Assembly (NCBI RefSeq): GCF_002224485.1
Contig: NZ_CP022463.1
Location: 2,110,239-2,174,238 of the forward strand
DNA: 64,000 bases
Source: Sinomonas sp. R1AF57
GTDB taxonomy: Bacteria; Actinomycetota; Actinomycetes; Actinomycetales; Micrococcaceae
Direction of reading: 5' to 3'
The notes under the pieces were generated by a model. It saw only the letters and a list, made by a program, of their open reading frames with translations. It ran no database searches and was not told where the DNA came from. Shown piece by piece: positions 9,552 to 18,151 of the stretch. The translations under genes were made by a program, and so were the position numbers. Numbering within the stretch: position 1 is the stretch's first letter; each line of letters opens with the position of its first letter.

Positions 9552-10853
9552 CCGGCGCGGCGCGCGCGAGCCGAAACCGCGCCGTGAGGATGCGGGTTCT
9601 GCTACGGGCTCGACCACGCGGGGGTGGTCGTCGATGAAGTGGGGACGGCTGATGACCCACCCCGAGGCTGCCAGCACCACGAGGGTCGCGCCGAGGAACG
9701 CGAACGTGGCGCCCCAGCCGCCCGTCGCGTCGTGGAGGAGCCCCGCCGGGAGCGGGCCCGCGCACGCGACGATGTAGCCGATCCCCTGCCCGAACCCGGA
9801 CACGGCGCCGGAGGACTGGTGCGTGCGTGTGCGCAGGTTCACGAGGACGAGCGCGAGCGGGAACGTCGCCGGGCCGAGCCCCGCAAGGGTCGTCCACACC
9901 CATGTCGCCGAGCCGGGGGCGAGCCAGAGGCCCGCGTAGCCTGCCGCGAAGCAGACCACGCCGAACGCGACGATGGGGAACGGGTTCCGCAGGCGGGCCG
10001 CGAGGACGGGCACCACCAGGCTCAGCGGCAGTCCAATGCCCGAGAAGAGCGCGAGCTGGAATCCGGCGTCGGCGGCACCGAGCCCTGCACCGGTCAGGAT
10101 TGAGGGGAGCCAGCCGAACATCGTGTACGTGTTCAGCGAGGAGCAGCCGAACAGGAGCGCGAGCGCCCACGCGGCGGGCGCGCGCCAGGGGCGCACGACG
10201 ACGCGTGGCCGGGGCGCGGAACCGCCCTCGCCCGTCTCGGGGCTCGCCGCGGGGACGCCTCCGCGGCGCCCGGGCCAGACGCTGAGCCACGGGAGGATGG
10301 CGACAGCGTTGACCGCCGCCCACCAGCCGACGGACGCGCGCCAGCCTGCGGCGTCCGCGACGGGCACAGCGACGAGGGGCGGGATGGTGGTGCCGAGGCT
10401 GATGATCGTCACGTACAGCGCCGTGACGAGGCCGATCCGGTCGGGGAAGTACTTCTTGACCATGGGCGGCAGCACCACGTTCCCGGCACCCATCCCGGCG
10501 AGCGCGAGGGCGGAGCCCGCCAGGAACGTGCCGGTCTCGGGCGCGACGGCCCGCACCGCCTGGCCGAGCCCGGAGGCCGCCATCGCGGCGACTGCGATGG
10601 CCTCGACGCTCCATGCACGCATCAGGAGCGGGGTCAGCAGCCCCGCCAGCCCGAACAGGGCGGTCGGCAGCATCCCGAGCACGCCGATGAGCCACGACGG
10701 GAGCGCGATGTCCTGCCCGATCGCGGTGGTCAGCGGCGGGACGCTCGTCACCGCCGTCCTCAGCGTGAACGCCACCACCAGCAGGCCGGCGAGGACGAGG
10801 AGGCGGCCGCGCCAGGCTCTGGGCCCCCGGGCCGCACCATGTTCTTGTGCCAC
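9549..10853 (-). CDS. MFS transporter, CynX/NimT-like
   Basis: Integral membrane carrier of 434 residues with about twelve hydrophobic segments. It resembles the CynX/NimT subgroup of the major facilitator superfamily (cyanate, nitroimidazole and related carriers): the start RLLVLAGLLVVAFTLRTAVT and the TM1-TM2 region are typical. The substrate cannot be told. The GTG start follows TAGCGT by six bases, consistent with a leaderless message, and lies only 22 bases from the divergent DUF2630 start. An Arg/Gly/Pro-rich loop sits in the middle of the protein, as in many MFS proteins. Confidence 0.85.
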   Translation of the reverse strand: MAQEHGAARGPRAWRGRLLVLAGLLVVAFTLRTAVTSVPPLTTAIGQDIALPSWLIGVLGMLPTALFGLAGLLTPLLMRAWSVEAIAVAAMAASGLGQAVRAVAPETGTFLAGSALALAGMGAGNVVLPPMVKKYFPDRIGLVTALYVTIISLGTTIPPLVAVPVADAAGWRASVGWWAAVNAVAILPWLSVWPGRRGGVPAASPETGEGGSAPRPRVVVRPWRAPAAWALALLFGCSSLNTYTMFGWLPSILTGAGLGAADAGFQLALFSGIGLPLSLVVPVLAARLRNPFPIVAFGVVCFAAGYAGLWLAPGSATWVWTTLAGLGPATFPLALVLVNLRTRTHQSSGAVSGFGQGIGYIVACAGPLPAGLLHDATGGWGATFAFLGATLVVLAASGWVISRPHFIDDHPRVVEPVAEPASSRRGFGSRAPRR

Positions 10854-10859
10854 CCCCTG

Positions 10860-10869
10860 ACGCTATCGT
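10860..10869. promoter_or_regulatory. Overlapping divergent -10 boxes
   Basis: On the minus strand TAGCGT (10860-10865) is six bases before the MFS start; on the plus strand TATCGT (10864-10869) is six bases before the DUF2630 start. The two boxes share two bases. Any -35 element of either gene must lie in the coding sequence of the other; none is strong. Confidence 0.5.
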
Positions 10870-10875
10870 GCTGGT

Positions 10876-11112
10876 ATGGACAAGGACATCCAGGACCGCA
10901 TCCGCGAGCTCATCGACGAGGAGCACGCCCTCCGCGGCACGCCCGGCGCCGGCAGCGCGGAGAAGGGCACCGGGCGCCTCGGGGAGGTGGAGGCACAGCT
11001 CGACCAGTGCTGGGACCTCCTGAGGCAGCGCCGTGCGAAGCGCGAGTTCGGCGAGGACCCCGACGAGGCCACGGTTCGGCCGGCCGACGTCGTGGAGAAC
11101 TACAAGGAGTAG
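10876..11112 (+). CDS. DUF2630 family small protein
   Basis: A 78-residue, highly charged, probably helical cytosolic protein. The conserved core LDQCWDLLRQRRAKREFGEDP followed by VRP near the C-terminus matches the actinobacterial DUF2630 family, whose function is unknown. The ATG is six bases downstream of TATCGT, with no Shine-Dalgarno sequence, so the mRNA is probably leaderless. It is a single gene between the divergent MFS transporter and tRNA-Arg. Confidence 0.9.
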   Translation: MDKDIQDRIRELIDEEHALRGTPGAGSAEKGTGRLGEVEAQLDQCWDLLRQRRAKREFGEDPDEATVRPADVVENYKE

Positions 11113-11164
11113 CCCTGGTTCGCCCCCTGGCTCCGAGTGCAGCGGGCGCCGCGCCCTCCCCGGT

Positions 11165-11195
11165 TTGCGCGCGGCCCCGGAGCACCTGATAAGCT
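11165..11195 (+). promoter_or_regulatory. Likely promoter of tRNA-Arg
   Basis: TTGCGC (11165-11170) and TAAGCT (11190-11195) are spaced 19 bases; the overlapping GATAAG gives 17. This would start a transcript some 35 bases before the mature tRNA. Confidence 0.4.
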
Positions 11196-11235
11196 CGGTG
11201 AGTTCCCGCAGGGGAGCGTTCGGAAGAAATGGCAT

Positions 11236-11308
11236 GCCCTCGTAGCTCAGGGGATAGAGCGTCTGCCTCCGGAGCAGAAGGCCGTAGGTTCGAATCCTAT
11301 CGAGGGCA
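11236..11308 (+). tRNA. tRNA-Arg (anticodon CCG)
   Basis: Complete cloverleaf: acceptor arms GCCCTCG and CGAGGGC pair fully, D arm GCTC/GAGC, anticodon stem TCTGC/GCAGA with loop CTCCGGA giving anticodon CCG at 11269-11271, T arm with TTCGAAT, and discriminator A at 11308. It reads CGG codons, which are frequent in this window. The following bases are CC, so the full CCA is not encoded. Confidence 0.97.
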
Positions 11309-11313
11309 CCGCA

Positions 11314-11347
11314 GAAGGCCCCGCCGAAGCAGTTCGGCGGGGCCTTC
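11314..11347 (+). terminator. Terminator hairpin after tRNA-Arg
   Basis: Perfect 15-base stem (11314-11328 with 11333-11347) and a 4-base loop, six bases past the tRNA. It lacks a U-tract but is the obvious stop for the tRNA transcript before hrpA. Confidence 0.75.
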
Positions 11348-11372
11348 GACGTACCCGGGCCGGCTCCGCCAC

Positions 11373-11378
11373 TAGAAT
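11373..11378 (+). promoter_or_regulatory. -10 box of hrpA
   Basis: TAGAAT ends nine bases before the hrpA ATG, and no ribosome binding site is present in between, so a leaderless or near-leaderless mRNA is likely. Confidence 0.45.
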
Positions 11379-11387
11379 GGACCAGCC

Positions 11388-14300
11388 ATGGCGCTCACGA
11401 TCACCTATCCCGAAGCCCTCCCTGTCTCCGAGCGGCGCGACGACATCATGGAGGCCATCGCCGCGCACCAGGTCACGGTGATCGCCGGGGAGACGGGCTC
11501 TGGCAAGACGACGCAGATCCCCAAGATGTGCCTTGAGCTCGGCCTGGGCGAGAAGGGCCTCATCGGCCACACGCAGCCCCGCCGCCTCGCCGCCCGCACG
11601 GTGGCCGAGCGCATTGCCGAGGAGCTCGACGTCGAGCTGGGCCAGGAGGTCGGCTTCCAGGTGCGGTTCACCGGAGAGGTCGGACCGCAGACCAGGGTCA
11701 AGCTCATGACCGACGGCATCCTGCTCGCCGAGATCCAGCGGGACCGCCTGCTGAAGAAGTACTCGGCGATCATCATCGACGAGGCCCACGAGCGCAGCCT
11801 CAACATCGACTTCATCCTCGGCTACCTCAGGCGGATCCTCCCCCAGCGCCCGGACCTCAAGGTCATCATCACCTCGGCAACGATCGATCCCGAGCGGTTC
11901 GCGCGCCACTTCGCGGCTCCGTCGCCGGAGGCGGGGGAAGAGCAGGTTCCCGCGCCCATCATCGAGGTGTCGGGGCGCACCTATCCGGTCGAGGTCCGGT
12001 ACCGGCCGCTCACGTCCGCCCCCGGAGAGGCGGGCGACGGCGGGGAGGAGGACGACGCCGTCGCGCGCTCGGACGACGCGCTCGAGGAGGACCGCGACCC
12101 CGTCGACGCCGTGTGCGACGCCGTCGACGAGCTCTCCCGCGAGGCCCCCGGCGACATCCTCATCTTCTTCTCCGGCGAGCGCGAGATCCGCGATGCGGCG
12201 GACGCCCTCGCGGGCTCGACCCAGAAGAACCCGCGCATGGCGAACGCGGAGATCCTGCCGCTGTTCGCACGGCTCTCGCTCGCCGAGCAGCACCGGGTGT
12301 TCACCCCGGGCGGCCGGCGGCGGATCGTCCTGGCCACCAACGTGGCCGAGACGTCGCTCACCGTCCCGGGGATCAAGTACGTCATCGACACGGGCACGGC
12401 GCGCATCTCGCGCTACTCGCACCGCACGAAGGTCCAGCGGCTGCCGATCGAACGTGTCTCCCAGGCCTCCGCGAACCAGCGGGCCGGCCGCTGCGGGCGC
12501 GTCTCGGACGGCATCTGCATCCGCCTCTACTCCGAGGAGGACTACCTCTCGCGCCCGGAGTTCACCGACCCCGAGATCCTTCGCACGAACCTCGCCGCCG
12601 TCATCCTGCAGATGACTGCGATGGGGATCGCGCGCGGCCCGAAGGACGTCGAGGCGTTCCCGTTCGTCGAGCCGCCCGAGTCCCGCGCGATCAACGACGG
12701 CGTGACCCTGCTGCGCGAACTCGGCGCCCTCGCCGAGCCGGGAAGTGCGAAGGAGACGAAGAGCGCCGAGGCCACTCGTGGCACGAGGGGCGCGAAGGGC
12801 GGCCTCACCGCCGTCGGGCACCAGCTCGCCCAGCTCCCGGTCGACCCCCGGCTGGGGCGCATGATCGTCGAGGCGGCCAGGCGCGACTGCGCGCGCGAGG
12901 TCATGGTGCTCGCAGCCGCCCTGACCATCCAGGACCCCCGCGAGCGGCCCTCGCAGGAGACGGGCAAGCGGCAGGCCGCGGACGAGAAGCATGCGCGCTT
13001 CAAGGACGAGAACTCCGACTTCACGGGCTACCTCAACCTCTGGAACTACCTGCAGGAGCAGCAGCGCGAGCTGTCCTCCTCGGCGTTCCGGCGCCTGTGC
13101 AAGGCCGAATTCATCAACTTCCTGCGGGTGCGCGAGTGGCAGGAGCTGTACGCGCAGCTGCGCCAGCTGGCCCGCCCTCTGGGCATCTCCCCCGGCCAGG
13201 GCCGCGCGACGGACACCCGGCTGGAAGCAGCAGTGAAGCACGACGCCGTGCACCAGTCCCTCCTCGCGGGCCTGCTGAGCCACATCGGGCTCCTCGACGA
13301 GCGCAAGCGAGAGTACGTCGGCGCCCGCGGGACGCGCTTCGCTGTCTTCCCCGGTTCGGCGCTGTTCAAGAAGAACCCGACCTACGTCATGGCGGCCGAG
13401 CTCGTGGAGACCAGCCGCCTCTGGGCCCGCACCGCCGCGAAGATGGACCCCGCGTGGGGCGAGCTCGTGGCGCCGCACCTGGTCAAGCGCTCCTACTCCG
13501 AGCCGCACTGGTCCAAGCGGGCCGGCTCCGTCATGGCGTACGAGAAGGTCACGCTCTACGGCGTGACCCTCGTGGCGCAGCGGCGCGTCAACTACGCGCG
13601 GATCGACCCGGCGCTCGCCCGGGAGCTGTTCATCCGGCACGCGCTCGTGGAGGGCGACTGGCACACGCGCCACCACTTCTTCAAGCGGAACCGCGCCCTC
13701 CTCGACGAGGTCGAGGAGCTCGAGACCCGGATGCGGCGGCACGACCTGCGCGTGGACGACGAGGCGCTCTTCGACTTCTACGACCGCCGGCTCCCCGAGG
13801 GAATCGTCTCCGAGCGGCATTTCGACGCCTGGTGGAAGAAGGCCAGGCACGAGGACCCGGACCTCCTCGACTTCGACCGCGATCTCCTGCTGCGCGAGGA
13901 GGCCGCCGCCGGGGACGACGCCGCGTACCCCACCGTCTGGCGCCAGGGAGGCTTCGACCTTCCGCTCTCCTACGAGTTCCACCCCGTGGCACCCGGCGGC
14001 ACGCCGGACCCGAACGACGGGGTGACCGCGGAGGTCCCGGTGCTGTTCCTCAACCAGCTCGATCCCGAGCCGTTCCGGTGGCAGATCCCGGGCCAGCGGG
14101 TCGACCTCGTGACGGCGCTCATCAAGTCCCTGCCCAAGCAGGTCCGGAAGAACTTCGTGCCCGCCCCCGACGTCGCGCGCCGGGCCGTTGCCGCCCTCGA
14201 GGCGGACTTCGACCCCGCGCACGACCGGATCGAGGAATCCCTCGAGCTCGTGCTGCGCCGGCTCAAGGGCCAGATCGTGCCCCCGGGCTCGTGGAACTGG

Positions 14301-15530
14301 GACGCCGTGCCGCCGCATCTGAAGTTCTCCTTCAGCGTCGTCGACCCGCGGGGGAAGGTCCTCGGCTCAGGCAAGGACCTCGTGGCCCTGCAGGAGCAGC
14401 TCGCCCCCGCCACGCGCCGCGCCATCGCGGAGTCCCTCGGTGCGACCCCGGGCAGCACCGCCCCGCCGAAGTCACCCCGTGTGGACCCGAAGTCACCTCG
14501 TGTGGACGCGAGGTCACCCCGTGTGGACCCGAAGTCACCCCGTGCCGAGAAGACCTCGCCCAACGGACGCACGACGGCGCGCCCCGCCGAAGGCGGCGGA
14601 GTCACGGCCCGCGGCGGACTGGCAGAGCGCGGCGGACTGGCCGAGCGCAGCGGACTGACAGAGTGGAGCGTGGGGACCATCCCGCGGACGGCGAGCACCG
14701 TCGTCGCCGGCCACACCGTCACGGGCTACCCGGCCCTGACCGACGAGGGCAGCACCAAGGCCTCGCCGAGGGGCACTGCGGGCCTGCGCGTATTCCAAAG
14801 CGAGGAGGACCAGCTGCGTGCCCACCGGGCCGGGGTGATCCGCCTCCTGGCCCTGCGCATCCCGTCGCCGGACCGCTACGTGCTCGAGCACCTGAACAAC
14901 CGCGAGAAGCTCACGTTCAGCCAGAACCCGCACGGATCGGTCGCGGGGCTGATCTCCGACTGCGCGATCGCGGCGATCGACCGGCTCGTCCCCGCCGCAC
15001 TGCCGTGGGACCGCGCCGCCTTCGACGCCCTCTACGACGAGGTCCGTGCCGAGCTGATCGACACGGTCTTCAAGGTGACCGCCATCGTCGAGCAGGTCCT
15101 CGCCTCCTCGATGCGGATCAGCAAGCAGCTCAAAGGCTCCACGAGCCTGGCCCTGATCAGCGCACTGAACGATGTCAAGGCCCAGCTCGAGCAGCTCGTC
15201 TACCCCGGCTTCGTCGCCCGCACCGGGTACGCGCAGCTGATGCACCTGCCCCGCTACCTGCGCGCGATCGAGCGCCGCCTCGAGAAGCTCCCCGCCAACG
15301 TCCAGCGCGACGCCGTCGCGATGGCCACGGTCCAGGCCCTCGAGGACGACTACGACGACGCCGCCGCGGCCCTCGCCCCCACGGGACGCAACGAGGCCAA
15401 GCTCGAGAAGGTCCGCTGGATGATCGAGGAGCTGCGGGTGAGCCTGTTCGCCGTCGAACTCGGCACCGCGGGGAAGGTGTCCGAGAAGCGCGTCCGCCAG
15501 ACGCTGAACGAGGCGCTCGCCCCGGCGTAG
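11388..15530 (+). CDS. hrpA: ATP-dependent RNA helicase HrpA
   Basis: DEAH-box helicase of 1380 residues, the usual giant size of HrpA, involved in RNA remodelling (in E. coli linked to mRNA processing and stalled-ribosome rescue). The P-loop GETGSGKT (Lys about 40), DEAH (about 131) and the helicase C domain with QRAGRCGR are seen, then HA2 and OB-fold regions and a long DUF3418-type C-terminal part. Around residues 1028-1054 a linker carries a 7-residue repeat, KSPRVDP, in three and a half copies; it is encoded by the 21-bp tandem repeat described separately. The Ala/Arg-rich segment after it looks unstructured. Start chosen from the leaderless -10 spacing. Confidence 0.95.
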   Translation: MALTITYPEALPVSERRDDIMEAIAAHQVTVIAGETGSGKTTQIPKMCLELGLGEKGLIGHTQPRRLAARTVAERIAEELDVELGQEVGFQVRFTGEVGPQTRVKLMTDGILLAEIQRDRLLKKYSAIIIDEAHERSLNIDFILGYLRRILPQRPDLKVIITSATIDPERFARHFAAPSPEAGEEQVPAPIIEVSGRTYPVEVRYRPLTSAPGEAGDGGEEDDAVARSDDALEEDRDPVDAVCDAVDELSREAPGDILIFFSGEREIRDAADALAGSTQKNPRMANAEILPLFARLSLAEQHRVFTPGGRRRIVLATNVAETSLTVPGIKYVIDTGTARISRYSHRTKVQRLPIERVSQASANQRAGRCGRVSDGICIRLYSEEDYLSRPEFTDPEILRTNLAAVILQMTAMGIARGPKDVEAFPFVEPPESRAINDGVTLLRELGALAEPGSAKETKSAEATRGTRGAKGGLTAVGHQLAQLPVDPRLGRMIVEAARRDCAREVMVLAAALTIQDPRERPSQETGKRQAADEKHARFKDENSDFTGYLNLWNYLQEQQRELSSSAFRRLCKAEFINFLRVREWQELYAQLRQLARPLGISPGQGRATDTRLEAAVKHDAVHQSLLAGLLSHIGLLDERKREYVGARGTRFAVFPGSALFKKNPTYVMAAELVETSRLWARTAAKMDPAWGELVAPHLVKRSYSEPHWSKRAGSVMAYEKVTLYGVTLVAQRRVNYARIDPALARELFIRHALVEGDWHTRHHFFKRNRALLDEVEELETRMRRHDLRVDDEALFDFYDRRLPEGIVSERHFDAWWKKARHEDPDLLDFDRDLLLREEAAAGDDAAYPTVWRQGGFDLPLSYEFHPVAPGGTPDPNDGVTAEVPVLFLNQLDPEPFRWQIPGQRVDLVTALIKSLPKQVRKNFVPAPDVARRAVAALEADFDPAHDRIEESLELVLRRLKGQIVPPGSWNWDAVPPHLKFSFSVVDPRGKVLGSGKDLVALQEQLAPATRRAIAESLGATPGSTAPPKSPRVDPKSPRVDARSPRVDPKSPRAEKTSPNGRTTARPAEGGGVTARGGLAERGGLAERSGLTEWSVGTIPRTASTVVAGHTVTGYPALTDEGSTKASPRGTAGLRVFQSEEDQLRAHRAGVIRLLALRIPSPDRYVLEHLNNREKLTFSQNPHGSVAGLISDCAIAAIDRLVPAALPWDRAAFDALYDEVRAELIDTVFKVTAIVEQVLASSMRISKQLKGSTSLALISALNDVKAQLEQLVYPGFVARTGYAQLMHLPRYLRAIERRLEKLPANVQRDAVAMATVQALEDDYDDAAAALAPTGRNEAKLEKVRWMIEELRVSLFAVELGTAGKVSEKRVRQTLNEALAPA
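14468..14551 (+). repeat. 21-bp tandem repeat inside hrpA (array 1)
   Basis: Three full 21-base units start at 14468, 14489 and 14510, with a fourth partial unit from 14531. The unit core is GTCACCCCGTGTGGACCC. Because 21 is a multiple of three the reading frame is kept and gives the heptad KSPRVDP. The same unit, in the same orientation, occurs at 56579-56700. Confidence 0.93.
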
Positions 15531-15583
15531 CCCGCCGGCCGCCGCGCCCGCCACTGCAGACTTCCACGAGAGAGAGGAACCGC

Positions 15584-16567
15584 ATGAAGCTCACGGTCGC
15601 CCACGGTCCGGCCGGGACCGAGATCGCGGGGCTCGGCCATGCCCAGCCCCGCCGCGTCATGGACAACCATGAGCTCGAGGGCATGATGGACACGTCCGAC
15701 GAGTGGATCCGCCAGCGCACCGGCATCGTCACGCGGCGCATCGCCGCCGAGGGCGAGACCGTCAAGGACCTTGCGATCCCCGCCGCGCGGATGGCCCTCG
15801 AAGACTCCGCCGTGGCCGCCGAGGACATCGACCTCGTGGTGGTCGCCACCACCACGGCCGCCGAGCGCTCCCCCAACACCGCCGGCCGTGTGGCCGAGGC
15901 CCTCGGACTGGGGCGCAACGGGCGGGGGCCGGGGATCATCGACATCAACACCGCGTGCTCGGGCTTCGAGTACGCCCTCGGCATCGCCGACCAGTCCATC
16001 CGTGCCGGCAGCGCGAGCCACGCGATCGTCGTGGGGGCGGAGACGCTCTCCGCCGTCACCGACTGGACGGACCGCACGACGGCGGTGCTCACCGCGGACG
16101 GTGCCGGCGCCGCCGTCGTGCGCCCCTCGCAGACGCCGCGGATCGGCCCTGTCGTGTGGGGCTCGCGCGGCGACATGGCCGGTGCCGTGACGATCTCGCC
16201 GCCCTCGGGCCGGTTCTGGCAGAACGGCCGCGAGGTGCTGCGTTGGGCGATCACCAAGGCGCCGGAGCATGCACGGGAGGCCGTCGCCGCCGCCGGACTC
16301 TCTCTGGACGACATCCAGGTCCTCGCCGCGCACCAGGCGAACCTGCGCATCGTCGAGCCTCTTGCCGAGGCGCTGGGCCTGACCGACCGGATCGTCATCA
16401 CGGATGTGACGGAGTCTGGCAACACCTCGGCGGCGAGCGTCCCTCTCGGGCTGAGCAAGTGGTGGCACGCGGGACGGATCCCCGCGGACGTCCCTGCCCT
16501 CCTGTTCGGGTTCGGCGGCGGGTTCACCTTCGCGGGCATGGTGGCGATGACGCCGCGGAAGGCCTAG
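15584..16567 (+). CDS. fabH: Beta-ketoacyl-ACP synthase III
   Basis: Condenses an acyl-CoA primer with malonyl-ACP to start fatty acid synthesis; in branched-fatty-acid actinobacteria the primers are often branched acyl-CoAs. The product has 327 residues with the catalytic triad Cys125 (NTACSGF), His250 (AAHQAN) and Asn280 (ESGNTSAAS). The ATG is preceded by AGAGAGG. It stands 53 bases after hrpA rather than in the usual fabD-fabH-acpP-fabF cluster, so it may be a second copy or a relocated gene. Convergent with the HIT gene, ten bases apart. Confidence 0.92.
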   Translation: MKLTVAHGPAGTEIAGLGHAQPRRVMDNHELEGMMDTSDEWIRQRTGIVTRRIAAEGETVKDLAIPAARMALEDSAVAAEDIDLVVVATTTAAERSPNTAGRVAEALGLGRNGRGPGIIDINTACSGFEYALGIADQSIRAGSASHAIVVGAETLSAVTDWTDRTTAVLTADGAGAAVVRPSQTPRIGPVVWGSRGDMAGAVTISPPSGRFWQNGREVLRWAITKAPEHAREAVAAAGLSLDDIQVLAAHQANLRIVEPLAEALGLTDRIVITDVTESGNTSAASVPLGLSKWWHAGRIPADVPALLFGFGGGFTFAGMVAMTPRKA

Positions 16568-16577
16568 GAGACGGGTC

Positions 16578-17006
16578 TCAGGCGGCCGGGACGTGGTCCC
16601 CGTGCCCGGCGGCGCGCAGGGCCGCCCGGATCTTCTCGGCGGCCGCGTCGAGGACGGCCGGGTCGGGGTTGTGCTGGGCGCGCTTGAAGTCGTACTCGGC
16701 CTCCGAGTTGGAGGGCCAGACGTGCAGGTGCAGGTGGTTGATCTCGAACCCGGCGATGATCAGGCCCGCGCGCGCCGCGCCGAACGCCTCGACCTGCGCC
16801 GCCCCGATGGTCTGGGCCACCGCGGTGAGCCTGCCCCAGAGCTCCGGCGAGGCATCGGTCCAGCGGTCCACCTCCTCGCGCGGCACGACCAGCGTGTGGC
16901 CCTCCGCGAGCGGCCCGATGCTCAGGAACGCGACGACGTCGTCGTCCTTCCACACGAAGCGTCCGGGCAGCTCGCCCTCGATGATGCGCGTGAACAGCGT
17001 GCTCAT
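16578..17006 (-). CDS. HIT family nucleotide-binding protein
   Basis: Small (142 residues) histidine-triad hydrolase or transferase acting on nucleotides; the exact substrate is not predictable. The triad motif reads NHLHLHVWP near residue 95, and the early IIEGELPGRFVWKDD strand is typical. I start at the ATG 17004-17006, which has GAGAGG seven bases upstream; an in-frame ATG 108 bases earlier lacks such a site and would add an atypical tail. Confidence 0.9.
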   Translation of the reverse strand: MSTLFTRIIEGELPGRFVWKDDDVVAFLSIGPLAEGHTLVVPREEVDRWTDASPELWGRLTAVAQTIGAAQVEAFGAARAGLIIAGFEINHLHLHVWPSNSEAEYDFKRAQHNPDPAVLDAAAEKIRAALRAAGHGDHVPAA

Positions 17007-17110
17007 GGCTTTCCTCTCATTGCCCTGGTCGGAGGCCCTCTCCGCGCTCGCGTGAGTGCCGAGGGGGCGGCGAAGCTTGTCCGCCCCGGGCAGGATGGGG
17101 CGTCCCTGGG

Positions 17111-18037
17111 TCATGCCCGTGCTCCTCGGCTCATGGTTCCGACGCTAGCCGATGCGGCGGTCTCCCCGTCTCCGGTGCTCTCCTCGTCTCCAGTGGCCAC
17201 GGCCCGTGAGGGGTCCCTCGACCACTGCGAGTAGGAGCCTGGGTAGAGCGCGGCGTCGATGCCCGCGATGGCGAGGGCCGCGACGTCGTGCGCGGCGGTG
17301 ACCCCGGAGCCGCAGTAGACCGCGACGTCCCGCCCGGCCACTGCACCGAGCGCGGCGTAGCGCTCCCGCAGGGCGTCGGCGGGCAGGAACGTGCCGTCCG
17401 GGGCGAGGTTGCCGGACGTGGGGGCGCTGACGGCGCCGGGAATGTGGCCGGGGCGCGGGTCCACGGGCTCGACCTCGCCCCGGTACCGCTCGGGCGCCCT
17501 TGCGTCCAGCAGCAGGCCCCCTTGGCCCGGGAGCGCGGCGGCGGCATCGGCGTCGACCCGCGGCAGGTGTGGCCCGGAGAGGTGGACACTGCCGAGCGCG
17601 GGGACCTCCCGGCCGCGCTCGAGGGCGAGCCCGCCGCGCGTCCACGCGGCCAGTCCTCCGTCGAGGATGCGCACGTCCTCGACGCCCGCATCCCGGAGCA
17701 TCCACCAGGCGCGGGCGGCGGACTGGCCGGCGGAGTCGTCGTACACGACCACCGGGTCGCCGTCGTCGATCCCCCAGCGTCTGGCGGTCTCCTGGAAGCT
17801 GTCCGGCGCCGGCAGGGGGTGCCGGCCGCCGGCGGCCTCCTCGGCGCTTCCCGGCTGGACCGGCACGGCGAGCTCTGTCTCGAGGTCCGCGAACACGGCG
17901 CCGGGGATGTGGCCGGCCTCGTAGGCCGTCAGGCCGTGGGGGGCGCCGAGGGACCATCGGACGTCCAGGACGGCGGTGCGGGCGCCGGAGTCGAGCCGGC
18001 CGGCGAGTTCTGCCGCGGTGATGAGGACCTGGGTCAT
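17111..18037 (-). CDS. Rhodanese-type sulfurtransferase, two domains
   Basis: Thiosulfate or 3-mercaptopyruvate sulfurtransferase of about 308 residues. The first rhodanese domain lacks the active cysteine (VVYDDSAGQSAARAW), the second has the catalytic loop CGSGVTA with Cys about 242. This arrangement is the family norm. The CGSGVTA loop is nearer the mercaptopyruvate type than the thiosulfate type, but that is a weak guide. ATG at 18035-18037 preceded by AAGGAG eleven bases upstream; a GTG four codons earlier overlaps the ribosome site and is less likely. A tail of about 25 residues at the C-terminus is acidic and low complexity. Confidence 0.9.
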   Translation of the reverse strand: MTQVLITAAELAGRLDSGARTAVLDVRWSLGAPHGLTAYEAGHIPGAVFADLETELAVPVQPGSAEEAAGGRHPLPAPDSFQETARRWGIDDGDPVVVYDDSAGQSAARAWWMLRDAGVEDVRILDGGLAAWTRGGLALERGREVPALGSVHLSGPHLPRVDADAAAALPGQGGLLLDARAPERYRGEVEPVDPRPGHIPGAVSAPTSGNLAPDGTFLPADALRERYAALGAVAGRDVAVYCGSGVTAAHDVAALAIAGIDAALYPGSYSQWSRDPSRAVATGDEESTGDGETAASASVGTMSRGARA

Positions 18038-18151
18038 GATCAGTGCCACTCCTTCTCGGGACCGGCGCCTTGTGGGCGCCGCGTCTGGTGCGCGGCGGTG
18101 ACGCCGGCGCTGACGTCCACAGTAGACCCTGTCCTGCGGCTGTCCGGGGAG

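Noticed and set aside
7870-11235. Minus-strand frame of 1121 codons spanning argS, the MFS gene and DUF2630
   Set aside because: It runs in another frame across two genes with clear motifs and a divergent gene; the product is Arg/Ala/Pro-rich with no known domain.
11236-11308. Integration site at tRNA-Arg
   Set aside because: No second copy of the tRNA 3' end and no integrase were seen in the window; hrpA follows directly.
12113-16567. Plus-strand frame of 1484 codons ending at the FabH stop
   Set aside because: The first part is an out-of-frame shadow of hrpA; only the part from 15584 with the FabH motifs and AGAGAGG is a gene.
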